This document shows positions 18,325-26,405 of a stretch of 64,000 nucleotides of DNA, piece by piece (position 1 is the stretch's first letter; each line of letters begins with the position of its first letter). Made by a program: the position numbers and the translations under genes. Source of the DNA: Paracoccus everestensis. GTDB taxonomy: Bacteria; Pseudomonadota; Alphaproteobacteria; Rhodobacterales; Rhodobacteraceae. Under the pieces are notes generated by a model, which worked only from the letters and a program-made list of their open reading frames with translations, did no database searches and was not told the origin of the DNA. The stretch spans positions 1,412,501 to 1,476,500 of the forward strand of contig NZ_CP090836.1 in the NCBI RefSeq assembly GCF_021491915.1. The letters run 5' to 3'.

Positions 18325-20058
18325 TCAGCCGGGTGGCAAGCAGGACCGTTGGTCGGGCGGCACCGTCGGTGCCCAGGCCTGCCCGACCATATCGAGCACC
18401 TCGGGCCAGTGGACATGAGCCACAAGTTCGCCTTCGTCCGGCCAGGCGACGCAGCGCCATTCGGGATACATGGCGCAGTATTCAAGCGCGGTTTCAAAGG
18501 GCGCGTTGCCGTCCTGATGGCCATGGATAAGGGTGACGGGGCAGGCGACATGGCCCAGGCCGTCGGGCCAGTCCTCGTGGAACAGCGGCACCTCGGCGCA
18601 GAAGGCGGTCTCGGACCAAGGCTCGGTGAAGAACAGCTTCTCGACACCGGCGTAAAAGGCTGCCGCGACCTCGGGATCAGCCATGGCCCGAGCATCGGCC
18701 GGGATGCGCGCCACAATTCCATGCAGATAACGGTCGAGACCGTAGCAGGCGATGACGCCGCGCATACTGCGCATCAGGAAAGGCAGCACCTTCGGGCTGT
18801 AGCGGGAACAGGTCCGGGTGAACCGGGCCACCGGGATCAGGCGGCGATACTGGGCATCGTTCAGGATCGGAAAGCCCGCGCCAATGGCAAAGATGGCGCG
18901 CACCCGGTCCGGTGCAGCCTTGGCCAGCATCAGCGCAATGCGGATGTCGTCGCCAGGGGCGACCACGACTGCGGATGGAAGGCGAAGCTGGCGCATCAAG
19001 TTCTGCAGGTCGGCAACGGCAAGCTTCAGGGGGTGACTGCCGGGCGGGGCGGGATCGCTGCCGCAATAGCCTGCGCGGAAGGGCACCAGTACCCTCAGGC
19101 GGCGTCGGGCAAGATCCGCCTCGGCGCCACGCGGCAGCCGCCACAGCCCATAGGTGGATTGCATCCAGATCACCGGCCGTCCCGCTTGGTCACCAAAGCT
19201 CATCACCTCGATGCGCCGACCGTCCGGCATCCTGAAGAATCGCTGATGGGGCAGGGGCATCGCAGGGGCGCGGTCCGGTTCGGCACCTGCCGGCACCGAC
19301 TGCACCAGCAGGACCGCCAGGCGCATCAACTCGGCCTGATTGCGGGTGCCGGTCTTTTGCAGCACCGCGTGAAGTTGCGAACGCACCGTGCCCGTGCCCC
19401 GGCCGGTTGCGGCGGCAATGCCCGCAACGGTGCCGCCGCCGACCAGCAGGCGCATCACCTCGGTTTCGGCGGGGGTCAGCTTGAAGACGCGGGCCAGAAA
19501 CTCCGGGACGGTCTGCGGCCAGTCAAGTTCGCTTGTCACCGCCAGCACGCGCCGACGGCTGCCCTCGCCCTTCATTGCCTTGAGATGCACCAGGACCGGA
19601 TGGTCGAACCCGGCAGGGCGAAGCCGCAGGATATCTTCGGACAAGGTGCCGGCCGCGATTTCGGACAGACGGGTTTCCAAGGCGTCGAGGTCGTCCGGGT
19701 CAACCGGCATCAGGCGGATGGAACAGCCCGGTCCCAGGCAGAAAAGACGCCGCGCCGCATCGTTGGCCGCCAGGACCGAACCATCCGCCATCAGCACCAT
19801 CGCGGCCCCCAGGATCGATGACAGCAGGTCGTTGGCCTGGCGCAACTCGGCCGCCTGCAGTTGCTCGAGGATCTGCAGAACCCCGGCGATCTGACGGGCA
19901 AAGCCGGGACCGGCGAAGTCCGCAAGGCTGGGCTGGTTCAACCCGCCCTGTTCCATCTGCGCATCCCAGGACGCGATCAGTTCATCGACGCGCTCGGGAC
20001 CGACCGAGGCATCAAAGAGATGCTCGACCAGTTGCCAGGATTGAACCTTGCTTTCCAT
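18325..20058 (-). CDS. PAS-like / LuxR-type HTH / alpha-beta hydrolase fusion regulator
   Basis: 577 residues. The order is an N-terminal region with a PAS-like sensor (about 70-175), a LuxR/GerE helix-turn-helix (about 192-255: LTPAETEVMRLLVGGGTVAG, then GTGTVRSQLHAVLQKTG) and an alpha/beta hydrolase-like domain (about 272-565). In the hydrolase part the usual nucleophile elbow GxSxG is replaced by VVVAPGDDIRIA, so the catalytic Ser is missing. A late His region is present (HGHQDGNAPFE, VAHVHWPE). The domain may therefore sense a ligand instead of cleaving it. The gene follows the RTX gene 20147-20665 in the same direction with an 88-base gap. ATG 20058 follows GGAGG. Confidence 0.8.
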   Translation of the reverse strand: MESKVQSWQLVEHLFDASVGPERVDELIASWDAQMEQGGLNQPSLADFAGPGFARQIAGVLQILEQLQAAELRQANDLLSSILGAAMVLMADGSVLAANDAARRLFCLGPGCSIRLMPVDPDDLDALETRLSEIAAGTLSEDILRLRPAGFDHPVLVHLKAMKGEGSRRRVLAVTSELDWPQTVPEFLARVFKLTPAETEVMRLLVGGGTVAGIAAATGRGTGTVRSQLHAVLQKTGTRNQAELMRLAVLLVQSVPAGAEPDRAPAMPLPHQRFFRMPDGRRIEVMSFGDQAGRPVIWMQSTYGLWRLPRGAEADLARRRLRVLVPFRAGYCGSDPAPPGSHPLKLAVADLQNLMRQLRLPSAVVVAPGDDIRIALMLAKAAPDRVRAIFAIGAGFPILNDAQYRRLIPVARFTRTCSRYSPKVLPFLMRSMRGVIACYGLDRYLHGIVARIPADARAMADPEVAAAFYAGVEKLFFTEPWSETAFCAEVPLFHEDWPDGLGHVACPVTLIHGHQDGNAPFETALEYCAMYPEWRCVAWPDEGELVAHVHWPEVLDMVGQAWAPTVPPDQRSCLPPG

Positions 20059-20146
20059 GGCCCCTCCTGGAAAACAGTGTCACACCCCAGGGCGGTCCGC
20101 TCAACCACCAATCGCGGGGATCGGCAGTCAGGCCCACGGGGGCCGC

Positions 20147-20665
20147 TCAGGCCAGAAGATCAAGTTCGCCAAAGGTCATGACGTTCGGACCCGAAAGGCT
20201 CCAGTTCTGGCTGCCTCTGACACCCAGCAGGACGATGGTCGCGTCGTTGCTCAGGGTCAGCACCGTATCGGTCCTGCCGTCGAAATCGACATCCGCCCGA
20301 AAGCTTGCATTCGCGTTGACCCGCAGCCCGTCGCCAAGCACCAACTGGTCCTCTCCCACCCTGAAATCCCGGATGGTATCGGTGGCGGTGCCGTCTGCGG
20401 CGCGGAAGATGAAATAGTCGGTGTTCGATCCGCCCGCCAGCACATCGGCGCCCGATCCCCCTCGCAGCCTGTCCATCCCCGCCTCACCCCGCAGATAATC
20501 GGAACCCGAACCTCCGTCGAGGCTGTCGTCGCCATATCCGCCATAAAGGTTGTCGGCCCCGTTCAGGCCGAGGATGATATCATCGCCGTCGCCGCCCCAA
20601 AGCAGATCCTTGCTGCTTGATCCGGTCAGCCCGCCGCCGTCGTTGTCCGCAAATCTGATCGCCAT
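20147..20665 (-). CDS. Small RTX (calcium-binding repeat) protein
   Basis: 172 residues. ATG 20665 (MAIRFADNDGGGLTG) is chosen because GGGAGG lies just upstream. Residues about 20-100 are GGxGxDxLx nonapeptides (GGDGDDIILG, GGYGDDSLDGGSGSDYL), which fold into a Ca2+-binding beta-roll. The rest resembles the C-terminal secretion region of type I substrates. It is likely exported through an ABC/HlyD/TolC system encoded elsewhere. The fusion regulator follows directly. Confidence 0.85.
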   Translation of the reverse strand: MAIRFADNDGGGLTGSSSKDLLWGGDGDDIILGLNGADNLYGGYGDDSLDGGSGSDYLRGEAGMDRLRGGSGADVLAGGSNTDYFIFRAADGTATDTIRDFRVGEDQLVLGDGLRVNANASFRADVDFDGRTDTVLTLSNDATIVLLGVRGSQNWSLSGPNVMTFGELDLLA

Positions 20666-20736
20666 GATGTCCTCCCTTAAGGCACAAGCAGTCGAGATCG
20701 ACTCGGCGATCATGGGTCTGTGTTTCGGACGGCGCA

Positions 20737-20752
20737 TCTATCAGGTGATAGA
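20737..20752. promoter_or_regulatory. Perfect palindrome TCTATCAGGTGATAGA
   Basis: The half-sites TCTATCA and TGATAGA are exact complements with a two-base spacer. The site lies 72 bases before the start of the RTX gene, where an operator or activator site would lie. A near-identical copy is at 18287-18302. Confidence 0.55.
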
Positions 20753-20911
20753 CGCTGTGCCCTGATTCCAGGGGAAGTTACGGCTGCCGCCAGAGTAACC
20801 TCAAACGTTGCAGAGCCTGGTCTGTAAACCAAGCCCTGCAACGTCTGTCTGCCCCTCGCACAACCGCCCCAAGGCGCTGGGGCAAGGTGGCGGACCCTGG
20901 TCAGGCGGCGG

Positions 20912-21985
20912 TCAGGGCCGCGCCTCCAGGATCAGGTTGAAGGGCGTCTGGATCGCCTTGCGGATGCGCGAGAAGCCTGCCTCGCGGCAAACCTGCGCCA
21001 GCCGCGCCTCGCCCGCCTGCGCACCCAGGACATGCGTGCCTTCCTCGGAAATGGCATGGGCGCAGCACAGCCAGGTCGACCCGGTGTAATAGATCCGCCC
21101 GATCGGGTTCAGGTTCTCCTCGACCCGGTCCGATGCTGCCGGTTCGACCAGCATCAGCGTGCCGTCGGGGGCCAGTGCCTCGCGCGCGCGGCGCGCCGCC
21201 TCGACCGGATAGCCCAGGTCGTGCAGGCAGTCGAAGAAGCAGATCAGGTCGAAGACCCCTGGCAGCGGCGCCCTTGCATCGGCCAGCAGGAACTCCACCC
21301 GGTCCGACAGCCCCGCCTGCTGCGCATTGGCGCGCGCGGCAGTGATCGAGGCAGGATGGGTGTCGATGCCCAGAAAGCGGCTGTTCGGGAAAGCCTCGGC
21401 CATCAGAAGGGTCGAATGCCCGTGGCCGCAGCCGATATCCGCCACCCGCGCCCCCGCCTGCAGCCTTGGCACCACGCCTTCCAGCGATGGCAGCCATTCC
21501 GGCACCAGGCTGGCGCGATAGCCGTTGCGGAAAAAAGCCGCGACGCCGCAATGCAGGCCACCATCGTGATCGCCCCAGGCCACGCCCTTGCCGGTCCTGA
21601 TCGCCTGGGCCGTCTGCCCCGCATCGGCCCAGGCGGCGGCAACGACTTCCCAGATGGCGGGCATGAAGACCGGGCTGGTATCGTCGGCCAGGATCGCTGC
21701 CTGTTCGGGCGTCAGTTCATAGGTCTGGCTGGCGAGATGATAGGCAACGTATCCCCCTGCCGCCTGTGCGTTCAGCCATTCGCGCACATAGCGTTCCGCG
21801 CAGCCGGCGGCCTGCGCGACCTCGTGGCTGGTCATCGGCCCCACGCCCGCCATGGCCCGGTAAAGGCCCAGCCTGTTGCCGATGGCGATCATCACGCCAC
21901 CATATCCCGCGCCAAGTTCCGAGACAGCCTTGCCGACCAGGTCATCCAGCCGGGCGGTTTCGATCATCTGATTGTCCAGTGCCAT
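20912..21985 (-). CDS. SAM-dependent methyltransferase, two-domain
   Basis: 357 residues. Residues about 15-95 form a winged-helix dimerisation domain (GLYRAMAGVGPMTSHEVAQA, then ERYVREWLNAQAAGG). The Rossmann methyltransferase domain follows, with the SAM glycine loop VADIGCGHGHST at 181-192 and an acidic loop FLGIDTHPASI. It resembles small-molecule methyltransferases related to the Rv2258c / rebeccamycin type; the substrate is unknown. GGAATG just before ATG 21985 lies in a 98-bp module that recurs upstream of the RTX gene at 25153. Confidence 0.8.
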   Translation of the reverse strand: MALDNQMIETARLDDLVGKAVSELGAGYGGVMIAIGNRLGLYRAMAGVGPMTSHEVAQAAGCAERYVREWLNAQAAGGYVAYHLASQTYELTPEQAAILADDTSPVFMPAIWEVVAAAWADAGQTAQAIRTGKGVAWGDHDGGLHCGVAAFFRNGYRASLVPEWLPSLEGVVPRLQAGARVADIGCGHGHSTLLMAEAFPNSRFLGIDTHPASITAARANAQQAGLSDRVEFLLADARAPLPGVFDLICFFDCLHDLGYPVEAARRAREALAPDGTLMLVEPAASDRVEENLNPIGRIYYTGSTWLCCAHAISEEGTHVLGAQAGEARLAQVCREAGFSRIRKAIQTPFNLILEARP

Positions 21986-22080
21986 GGTTCATTCCTTTCC
22001 AGAAAACACCCCCGCATCATTGCGGTTGCCGGGTCGGCGAACGAGTGCGAGACTGGCCACAAAGGGTCCGCATCGGTCAG
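21986..22080 (-). promoter_or_regulatory. Shared upstream module, copy A
   Basis: Read toward the methyltransferase, this region aligns without gaps to 25058-25152, at roughly 80% identity by eye. The shared blocks include GATGCGGACCC, TTGTGGCCAGTC, CGCACTCGT, CGCAATGATG and AAAGGAATGAAC. The only gene transcribed away from it is the GlxA-type regulator starting at 22090, so that protein is the first candidate to bind here. Confidence 0.6.
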
Positions 22081-22089
22081 GAGCGGCGG

Positions 22090-23112
22090 ATGGGCGGGGA
22101 TGGATCAAGGCCGGTTCGCGTGGGCATCGTCGCCATCCCCGAGGCAGGCCTTGCCACGCTGAGCGGCATCTTCGACGTGCTGAACAGCCTTGACTGGCTT
22201 TCGGGAAGCGAGGGCATTCCCGCGGATACCCCCTTTCAGGTCGAGTTGCTGGGAGAGGCGGACGGCCCGGTGCGGCTTGCCAGCGGCATCACCCTGCCAC
22301 TGCACGGGGCGGCCAAGGAACGGCCCTGCGACCTGATCATCGTGCCGTCGCTGTTCGTGCGCGACAGCGGCTGGGTCCCTGGGCGCTATCCCACCCTTGC
22401 CCGATGGATCACGGAACGGCACCGGGCGGGGGCGACGATCTGTTCGGCCTGTTCGGGCCTGTTCCTGATCGCCGAGACGGGGCTTTTCGACGGGGTGGAC
22501 GCGACGGTCCACTGGCCTTACGCGCGCAGGTTCAGCGCCCAGTATCCGGCCGTGCGCGTGCATCCCGACCGCGCCCTGATCGTGTCCGGATCCAGGGGCG
22601 AGCTGGTCAGTTCCGGCGCCTCGACCAGTTGGCACGATCTGGTTCTGTACCTGATCGGTCGCGAGGCCGGGCCGGCTGCGGCGCAAGCGGTCTGCAAGGT
22701 CTTTGCCCTGCAACGCCATGTGGACGGGTTGGCGCCCTTTATGGTCTTCGATCCGCCGCGCAGCCATGGCGACGCGGTGGTCGAGGCATCGCAAGCCTGG
22801 CTCGACACCCATGCCTCGGTCGCGTTTCCCGTGCGGGAGATGGTCAGCCGCTCGGGCCTGTCGGAACGCGGCTTCTCGCGCCGCTTCCAGGCGGCGACGG
22901 GCTATGCGCCTCAGGCTTATGTCCAGCATCTGCGGATAGAGCAGGCCAAGCGCCGGCTGGAGCGCACGAGCGAACCGATCGAACAGGTGGCCTGGGCCGT
23001 CGGCTATGAGGATCCCTCGGCCTTCCGTCGCCTGTTCCAGCGGATCGCGGGGATCACTCCCGGCCAGTACCGACGCCAGTTCGCGCAGCCTGTCGAGCAG
23101 TACCGGGCTTGA
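22090..23112 (+). CDS. GlxA-type AraC transcriptional regulator
   Basis: 340 residues. Residues about 8-185 are a DJ-1/PfpI-like amidotransferase fold (VRVGIVAIPEAGLATLSGIF; nucleophile-elbow sequence ATICSACSGLFLIAETGL). Residues about 235-335 are two AraC helix-turn-helices (FPVREMVSRSGLSERGFSRR, then EQVAWAVGYEDPSAFRRLFQ). Such regulators often activate genes for uptake or breakdown of methylated amines or amino acids. The gene is divergent from the methyltransferase with about 100 bases between. ATG 22090 is preferred; no strong ribosome site decides it. Confidence 0.85.
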   Translation: MGGDGSRPVRVGIVAIPEAGLATLSGIFDVLNSLDWLSGSEGIPADTPFQVELLGEADGPVRLASGITLPLHGAAKERPCDLIIVPSLFVRDSGWVPGRYPTLARWITERHRAGATICSACSGLFLIAETGLFDGVDATVHWPYARRFSAQYPAVRVHPDRALIVSGSRGELVSSGASTSWHDLVLYLIGREAGPAAAQAVCKVFALQRHVDGLAPFMVFDPPRSHGDAVVEASQAWLDTHASVAFPVREMVSRSGLSERGFSRRFQAATGYAPQAYVQHLRIEQAKRRLERTSEPIEQVAWAVGYEDPSAFRRLFQRIAGITPGQYRRQFAQPVEQYRA

Positions 23113-23133
23113 CGCCGCATTCCAGCAAACACC

Positions 23134-23829
23134 TCAGGCCCGGCTGAAAAGGGCGCGGACCAGCAAGCGGAAGGTCAGGATCTGGCGTTCCAGTTCATCG
23201 GGCTTGCCCAGCACCTTGCCCAGGATGATGCCCCCTTCCAGCACGCCCGACAGCATATGCGCCAGATCCTCCAGATCGACCGGTTCTCGGGGCGGAGTGG
23301 TGGCGGCGATGTCCTGGAGGTATCCCAGGAAACGGGTGTTCCAGCGTTCCACGGCCTGGCGGTTGATCTCGCAAACCTCGCGGTCGAACAGGCGTTCCTG
23401 ATAACAGACGCTTGCCACCAGGCAGCCGGGATGGCCGCTGGGCAGGTCGTGCATCACATCCGCCAAAAGCTTCAGCCCGATCAGGAAGGCTTGCAGCGGA
23501 TCGTCGGCAAGGTCGCGGCCGCGGTTGAAGGAGGCGTCGAAGACGGCCTCGTCGCTGGCCACGTAACGGCGCAGCATCTCGCGGGCCAACTCGTTCTTGT
23601 CCCGGAAATGGTAGAAGAAGCCCGACTTGGTCAGCCCGGCCTCGGCGATGACCTCGTCGATGGAGGTGGCGCCAAATCCCTTGGCCAGGACCGAGGCCTC
23701 GGCGATGGCAAGGATCCGTTCGCGCGTGGCCTCGCCCTTTCGCGGCTGGATGCCGTCGAACCGTACCGGCGGTATGGTTTTCGCCTTGGGTTCCTTGGCG
23801 CCGGAAGGGTGTTCGGGAACGGGTGACAT
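23134..23829 (-). CDS. TetR-family transcriptional regulator
   Basis: 231 residues. The N-terminal helix-turn-helix reads RERILAIAEASVLAKGFGAT, then IAEAGLTKSGFFYHFRDKNE, as in the AcrR/TetR group. The C-terminal ligand domain is ordinary (LASVCYQERLF...). ATG 23829 is used; the in-frame TTG six bases upstream is less likely. It is divergent from the homocysteine S-methyltransferase gene at 23983 and may control it. Confidence 0.85.
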   Translation of the reverse strand: MSPVPEHPSGAKEPKAKTIPPVRFDGIQPRKGEATRERILAIAEASVLAKGFGATSIDEVIAEAGLTKSGFFYHFRDKNELAREMLRRYVASDEAVFDASFNRGRDLADDPLQAFLIGLKLLADVMHDLPSGHPGCLVASVCYQERLFDREVCEINRQAVERWNTRFLGYLQDIAATTPPREPVDLEDLAHMLSGVLEGGIILGKVLGKPDELERQILTFRLLVRALFSRA

Positions 23830-23982
23830 GCCCAACCCTCTGTTATTTCCCAGCTAAAATAGAAATCCATGCCTCACCGGACTGCAAGTGTTCTAGCCCG
23901 GACATGACGGGACGTGGGATAACCCGGTGTCCGATCCAGGACCGCAACCCGCAGTGTTTCCCTTATACCATTTCCGAGGTTA

Positions 23983-24933
23983 ATGATGACGCAAAATCGC
24001 AAGACCCTTGCCCATATGAACGGCAGCCTTGTGCTGACCGATGGCGGCATGGAAACGACCCTGATCTTTCACGAGGGCCTGGACCTGCCCCATTTCGCGG
24101 CCTTTCCGCTGATCGACAGCGACGAAGGGCGGGCCGCGCTGACGCGCTATTATGAAAGATACCTGGGCCTTGCCCGGGAAAGCCGCCTCGGCTTCATCCT
24201 CGATACGCCGACCTGGCGGGCCAGCCCGGACTGGGCGCCCCGCCTGGGCTATGATCTGGCGGCGCTGAGGCGCGTCAATATCGACGGGGTACGCTTTGTG
24301 CAGCATCTGCGCGACGAATGGTCATCGGCCGTGTCGCCCTGCGTGATCAACGGGGTGATCGGCCCGCGCGGTGACGGCTATGTCGCAGGCACCATGGATC
24401 CGTCCGCGGCCGAGGATTATCACGCCTTCCAGGCTGAAGCCCTGGCCGCCGCCGGCGTGGACATGATTTCGGCCATGACCATGAACACCATCGGCGAGGC
24501 GACCGGCATCGCCCGTGCCGCAGCGGCCCTTGGCTTGCCCCATGTGATTTCGTTCACGCTGGAAACCGACGGACGTCTGGTGGGCGGCGCCAGCCTACGC
24601 GAGGCGATTGAGTCCGTGGACGAGGCGACCGGCGGGTCGCCTGCCTATTACATGATCAACTGCGCCCATCCTCTCCATCTCGAGGGCGCGATCGGCACGG
24701 GCGAAGCCTGGACCGCGCGGTTGGGCGGATTGCGGGCCAATGCCTCGACGCTCAGCCATGCTGAACTGGATGAGGCCGAGACATTGGACGAAGGCGATCC
24801 AGCCGACCTGGGCCGCCGCTATCGGGCGCTTCAACGCAGCCATCCCGGCCTGCGCGTGGTCGGCGGGTGCTGCGGGACAGACCACCGCCATGTCGAGGCG
24901 ATCCGCGACGCCTGCCTGGACGCGGTCGCTTAA
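23983..24933 (+). CDS. Homocysteine S-methyltransferase family protein
   Basis: 316 residues, the size of a stand-alone S-methyltransferase domain. The start LTDGGMETTLIFHEGLDLPH is typical. The three zinc ligands are in place: Cys in YMINCAHP and the Cys pair in VVGGCCGTDHRHVEAIRDAC. It would transfer a methyl group to homocysteine (or a selenium analogue) from a methylated donor such as S-methylmethionine or betaine. Which donor cannot be told. It lies between a TetR regulator and an RTX gene, with a methyltransferase 2 kb away. Confidence 0.85.
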   Translation: MMTQNRKTLAHMNGSLVLTDGGMETTLIFHEGLDLPHFAAFPLIDSDEGRAALTRYYERYLGLARESRLGFILDTPTWRASPDWAPRLGYDLAALRRVNIDGVRFVQHLRDEWSSAVSPCVINGVIGPRGDGYVAGTMDPSAAEDYHAFQAEALAAAGVDMISAMTMNTIGEATGIARAAAALGLPHVISFTLETDGRLVGGASLREAIESVDEATGGSPAYYMINCAHPLHLEGAIGTGEAWTARLGGLRANASTLSHAELDEAETLDEGDPADLGRRYRALQRSHPGLRVVGGCCGTDHRHVEAIRDACLDAVA

Positions 24934-25057
24934 ACCCGAACCCAGGTGTTGCCGGCTCGCACCAATGCGGTCGCCTGCTGGCAACTTTATCAGGCCCGCT
25001 GCGGGAGGACAAAGCTCCTGCCTACGCCGGCCTTGACCCCCTGTCCATCCACGTTTG

Positions 25058-25152
25058 CTGACGGATGCGGACCCATTGTGGCCAGTCCCGCACTCGTGCG
25101 CCACGGCAGCGATCGCAATGATGGCAGGGTATTTTTTGCAAAGGAATGAACA
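25058..25152 (+). promoter_or_regulatory. Shared upstream module, copy B
   Basis: This is the partner of 21986-22080 and ends at the start codon of the RTX gene at 25153, with the same AAAGGAATGAAC ribosome-site block. Similarity covers the whole intergenic region, not only the ribosome site, so promoter and control sites are probably shared. Confidence 0.6.
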
Positions 25153-26259
25153 ATGGCGACCTTCAACGGCTCCAACCTGCACGACCTCATCGACGGCACG
25201 ACGCTGGATGATTTCATCTTCGGTCAAGGGGGCCACGACACGCTTCGGGGTGGCGGCGGCAATGACGTGATCCGAGCAGGAACCGGCCTGGACATCCTGG
25301 AAGGCGGATGGGGCAACGACCGGCTTTTCGCCGATATCGGCCCAAGCTCTCTATTCGGCGGCGAGGGTTCGGATATCCTTGTATCGGGCACGGGATCCGA
25401 CCTGCTCAACGGCGGCAGCGGCATCGACCTTGCCAGCTATGAACAGGCCAATGGCCGGGTCGTGCTGGACCTGACCATCGGCAGGGGCTTTCACGGTGAC
25501 AGCATCGATACGCTGGTGCAGATCGAAAACCTGCTGGGCGGCGATTTTGACGATGCCTTGTCGGGCAATGCCGGCGCCAACGACCTTTACGGTGGCCGCG
25601 GCAATGACAACCTCAGCGGCCTGGGCGGCAACAACCGGGTTTACGGCCAAGACGGCAACGACAATGTTTACGGCCAAGCCGTGGACGACCTGCTGGAGGG
25701 TGGTGCGGGCAATGACACGCTTGACGGCGGCGCGGGCATCAACCGGCTTGAGGGTGGCACCGGCATCGACACGGCGGATTATTCGATGCTGACAACAGCG
25801 GCCGACATCAGGCTGAATATCGGGCAGGCCGTATCGGCCGACCGGGCCGATAAATTGGCCGGCATCGAGAACGTCAAGGGCACCAAGGCGTCGGACACCA
25901 TCATCGGCGACAAGGCCGCGAACCGGATCGAGGGTGGCGGCGGCGACGACCGGATCGACGGCGGGACCGGCAATGACGTGCTGGCGGGCGGCAGCGGCAA
26001 CGACCGCTTCATTTTCAAGGCTTCCGATATCTTCGGAAAGGGGCAGCGGCCGTTCGATTCAGGCGATGACCTGATCCTGGATTTCTCGCTGGCCGACAAG
26101 ATCGACCTGTCGGGCCATGTGGATGCCACGACCTTTGCGGCACTCAGGGCAGGGACGCGGCAGGTGGGCGAGGATGCGGTCATCACATTGGGGGAGGACA
26201 CGATCACCTTGGACAACTTCCAGGCGGCCGAGCTTATCCCGTCGATGTTCCTGTTCTGA
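25153..26259 (+). CDS. RTX (calcium-binding repeat) protein
   Basis: 368 residues with many GGxGxDxLx nonapeptides in three blocks (GGGGNDVIRAGTGLDILEGG; GGRGNDNLSGLGGNNRVYG; GGGGDDRIDGGTGNDVLAGG). Between them are repeats of the DTLVQIENLLGG type. The end, LDNFQAAELIPSMFLF, resembles type I secretion signals. No enzyme domain is present, so it is probably a structural or adhesive exoprotein. It is preceded by upstream module B and ends at a hairpin terminator (26284-26309). Confidence 0.85.
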   Translation: MATFNGSNLHDLIDGTTLDDFIFGQGGHDTLRGGGGNDVIRAGTGLDILEGGWGNDRLFADIGPSSLFGGEGSDILVSGTGSDLLNGGSGIDLASYEQANGRVVLDLTIGRGFHGDSIDTLVQIENLLGGDFDDALSGNAGANDLYGGRGNDNLSGLGGNNRVYGQDGNDNVYGQAVDDLLEGGAGNDTLDGGAGINRLEGGTGIDTADYSMLTTAADIRLNIGQAVSADRADKLAGIENVKGTKASDTIIGDKAANRIEGGGGDDRIDGGTGNDVLAGGSGNDRFIFKASDIFGKGQRPFDSGDDLILDFSLADKIDLSGHVDATTFAALRAGTRQVGEDAVITLGEDTITLDNFQAAELIPSMFLF

Positions 26260-26283
26260 GCCTTCCCATCCGGCAAAAACTGC

Positions 26284-26309
26284 GTCCAGAGGCCGCCAAG
26301 CCTCTGGAC
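26284..26309. terminator. Bidirectional hairpin terminator
   Basis: GTCCAGAGGC and GCCTCTGGAC pair perfectly over ten bases around a six-base loop, between the convergent RTX and OmpA genes. There is no long T run, so efficiency is uncertain. Confidence 0.6.
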
Positions 26310-26405
26310 TGAGTGTGATCGTCAGCCTGCGTTGCCACAGCATCGTTGATGCCCTGCGGGAAGCCCTGCTATCCAAACAACGCCCTGTTGCAATTGCTGC
26401 GTTTC

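Noticed and set aside
22090..24933. Reading the methyltransferase, regulators and homocysteine enzyme as one operon
   Set aside because: The genes alternate in direction, so they are separate transcripts at most under shared control.
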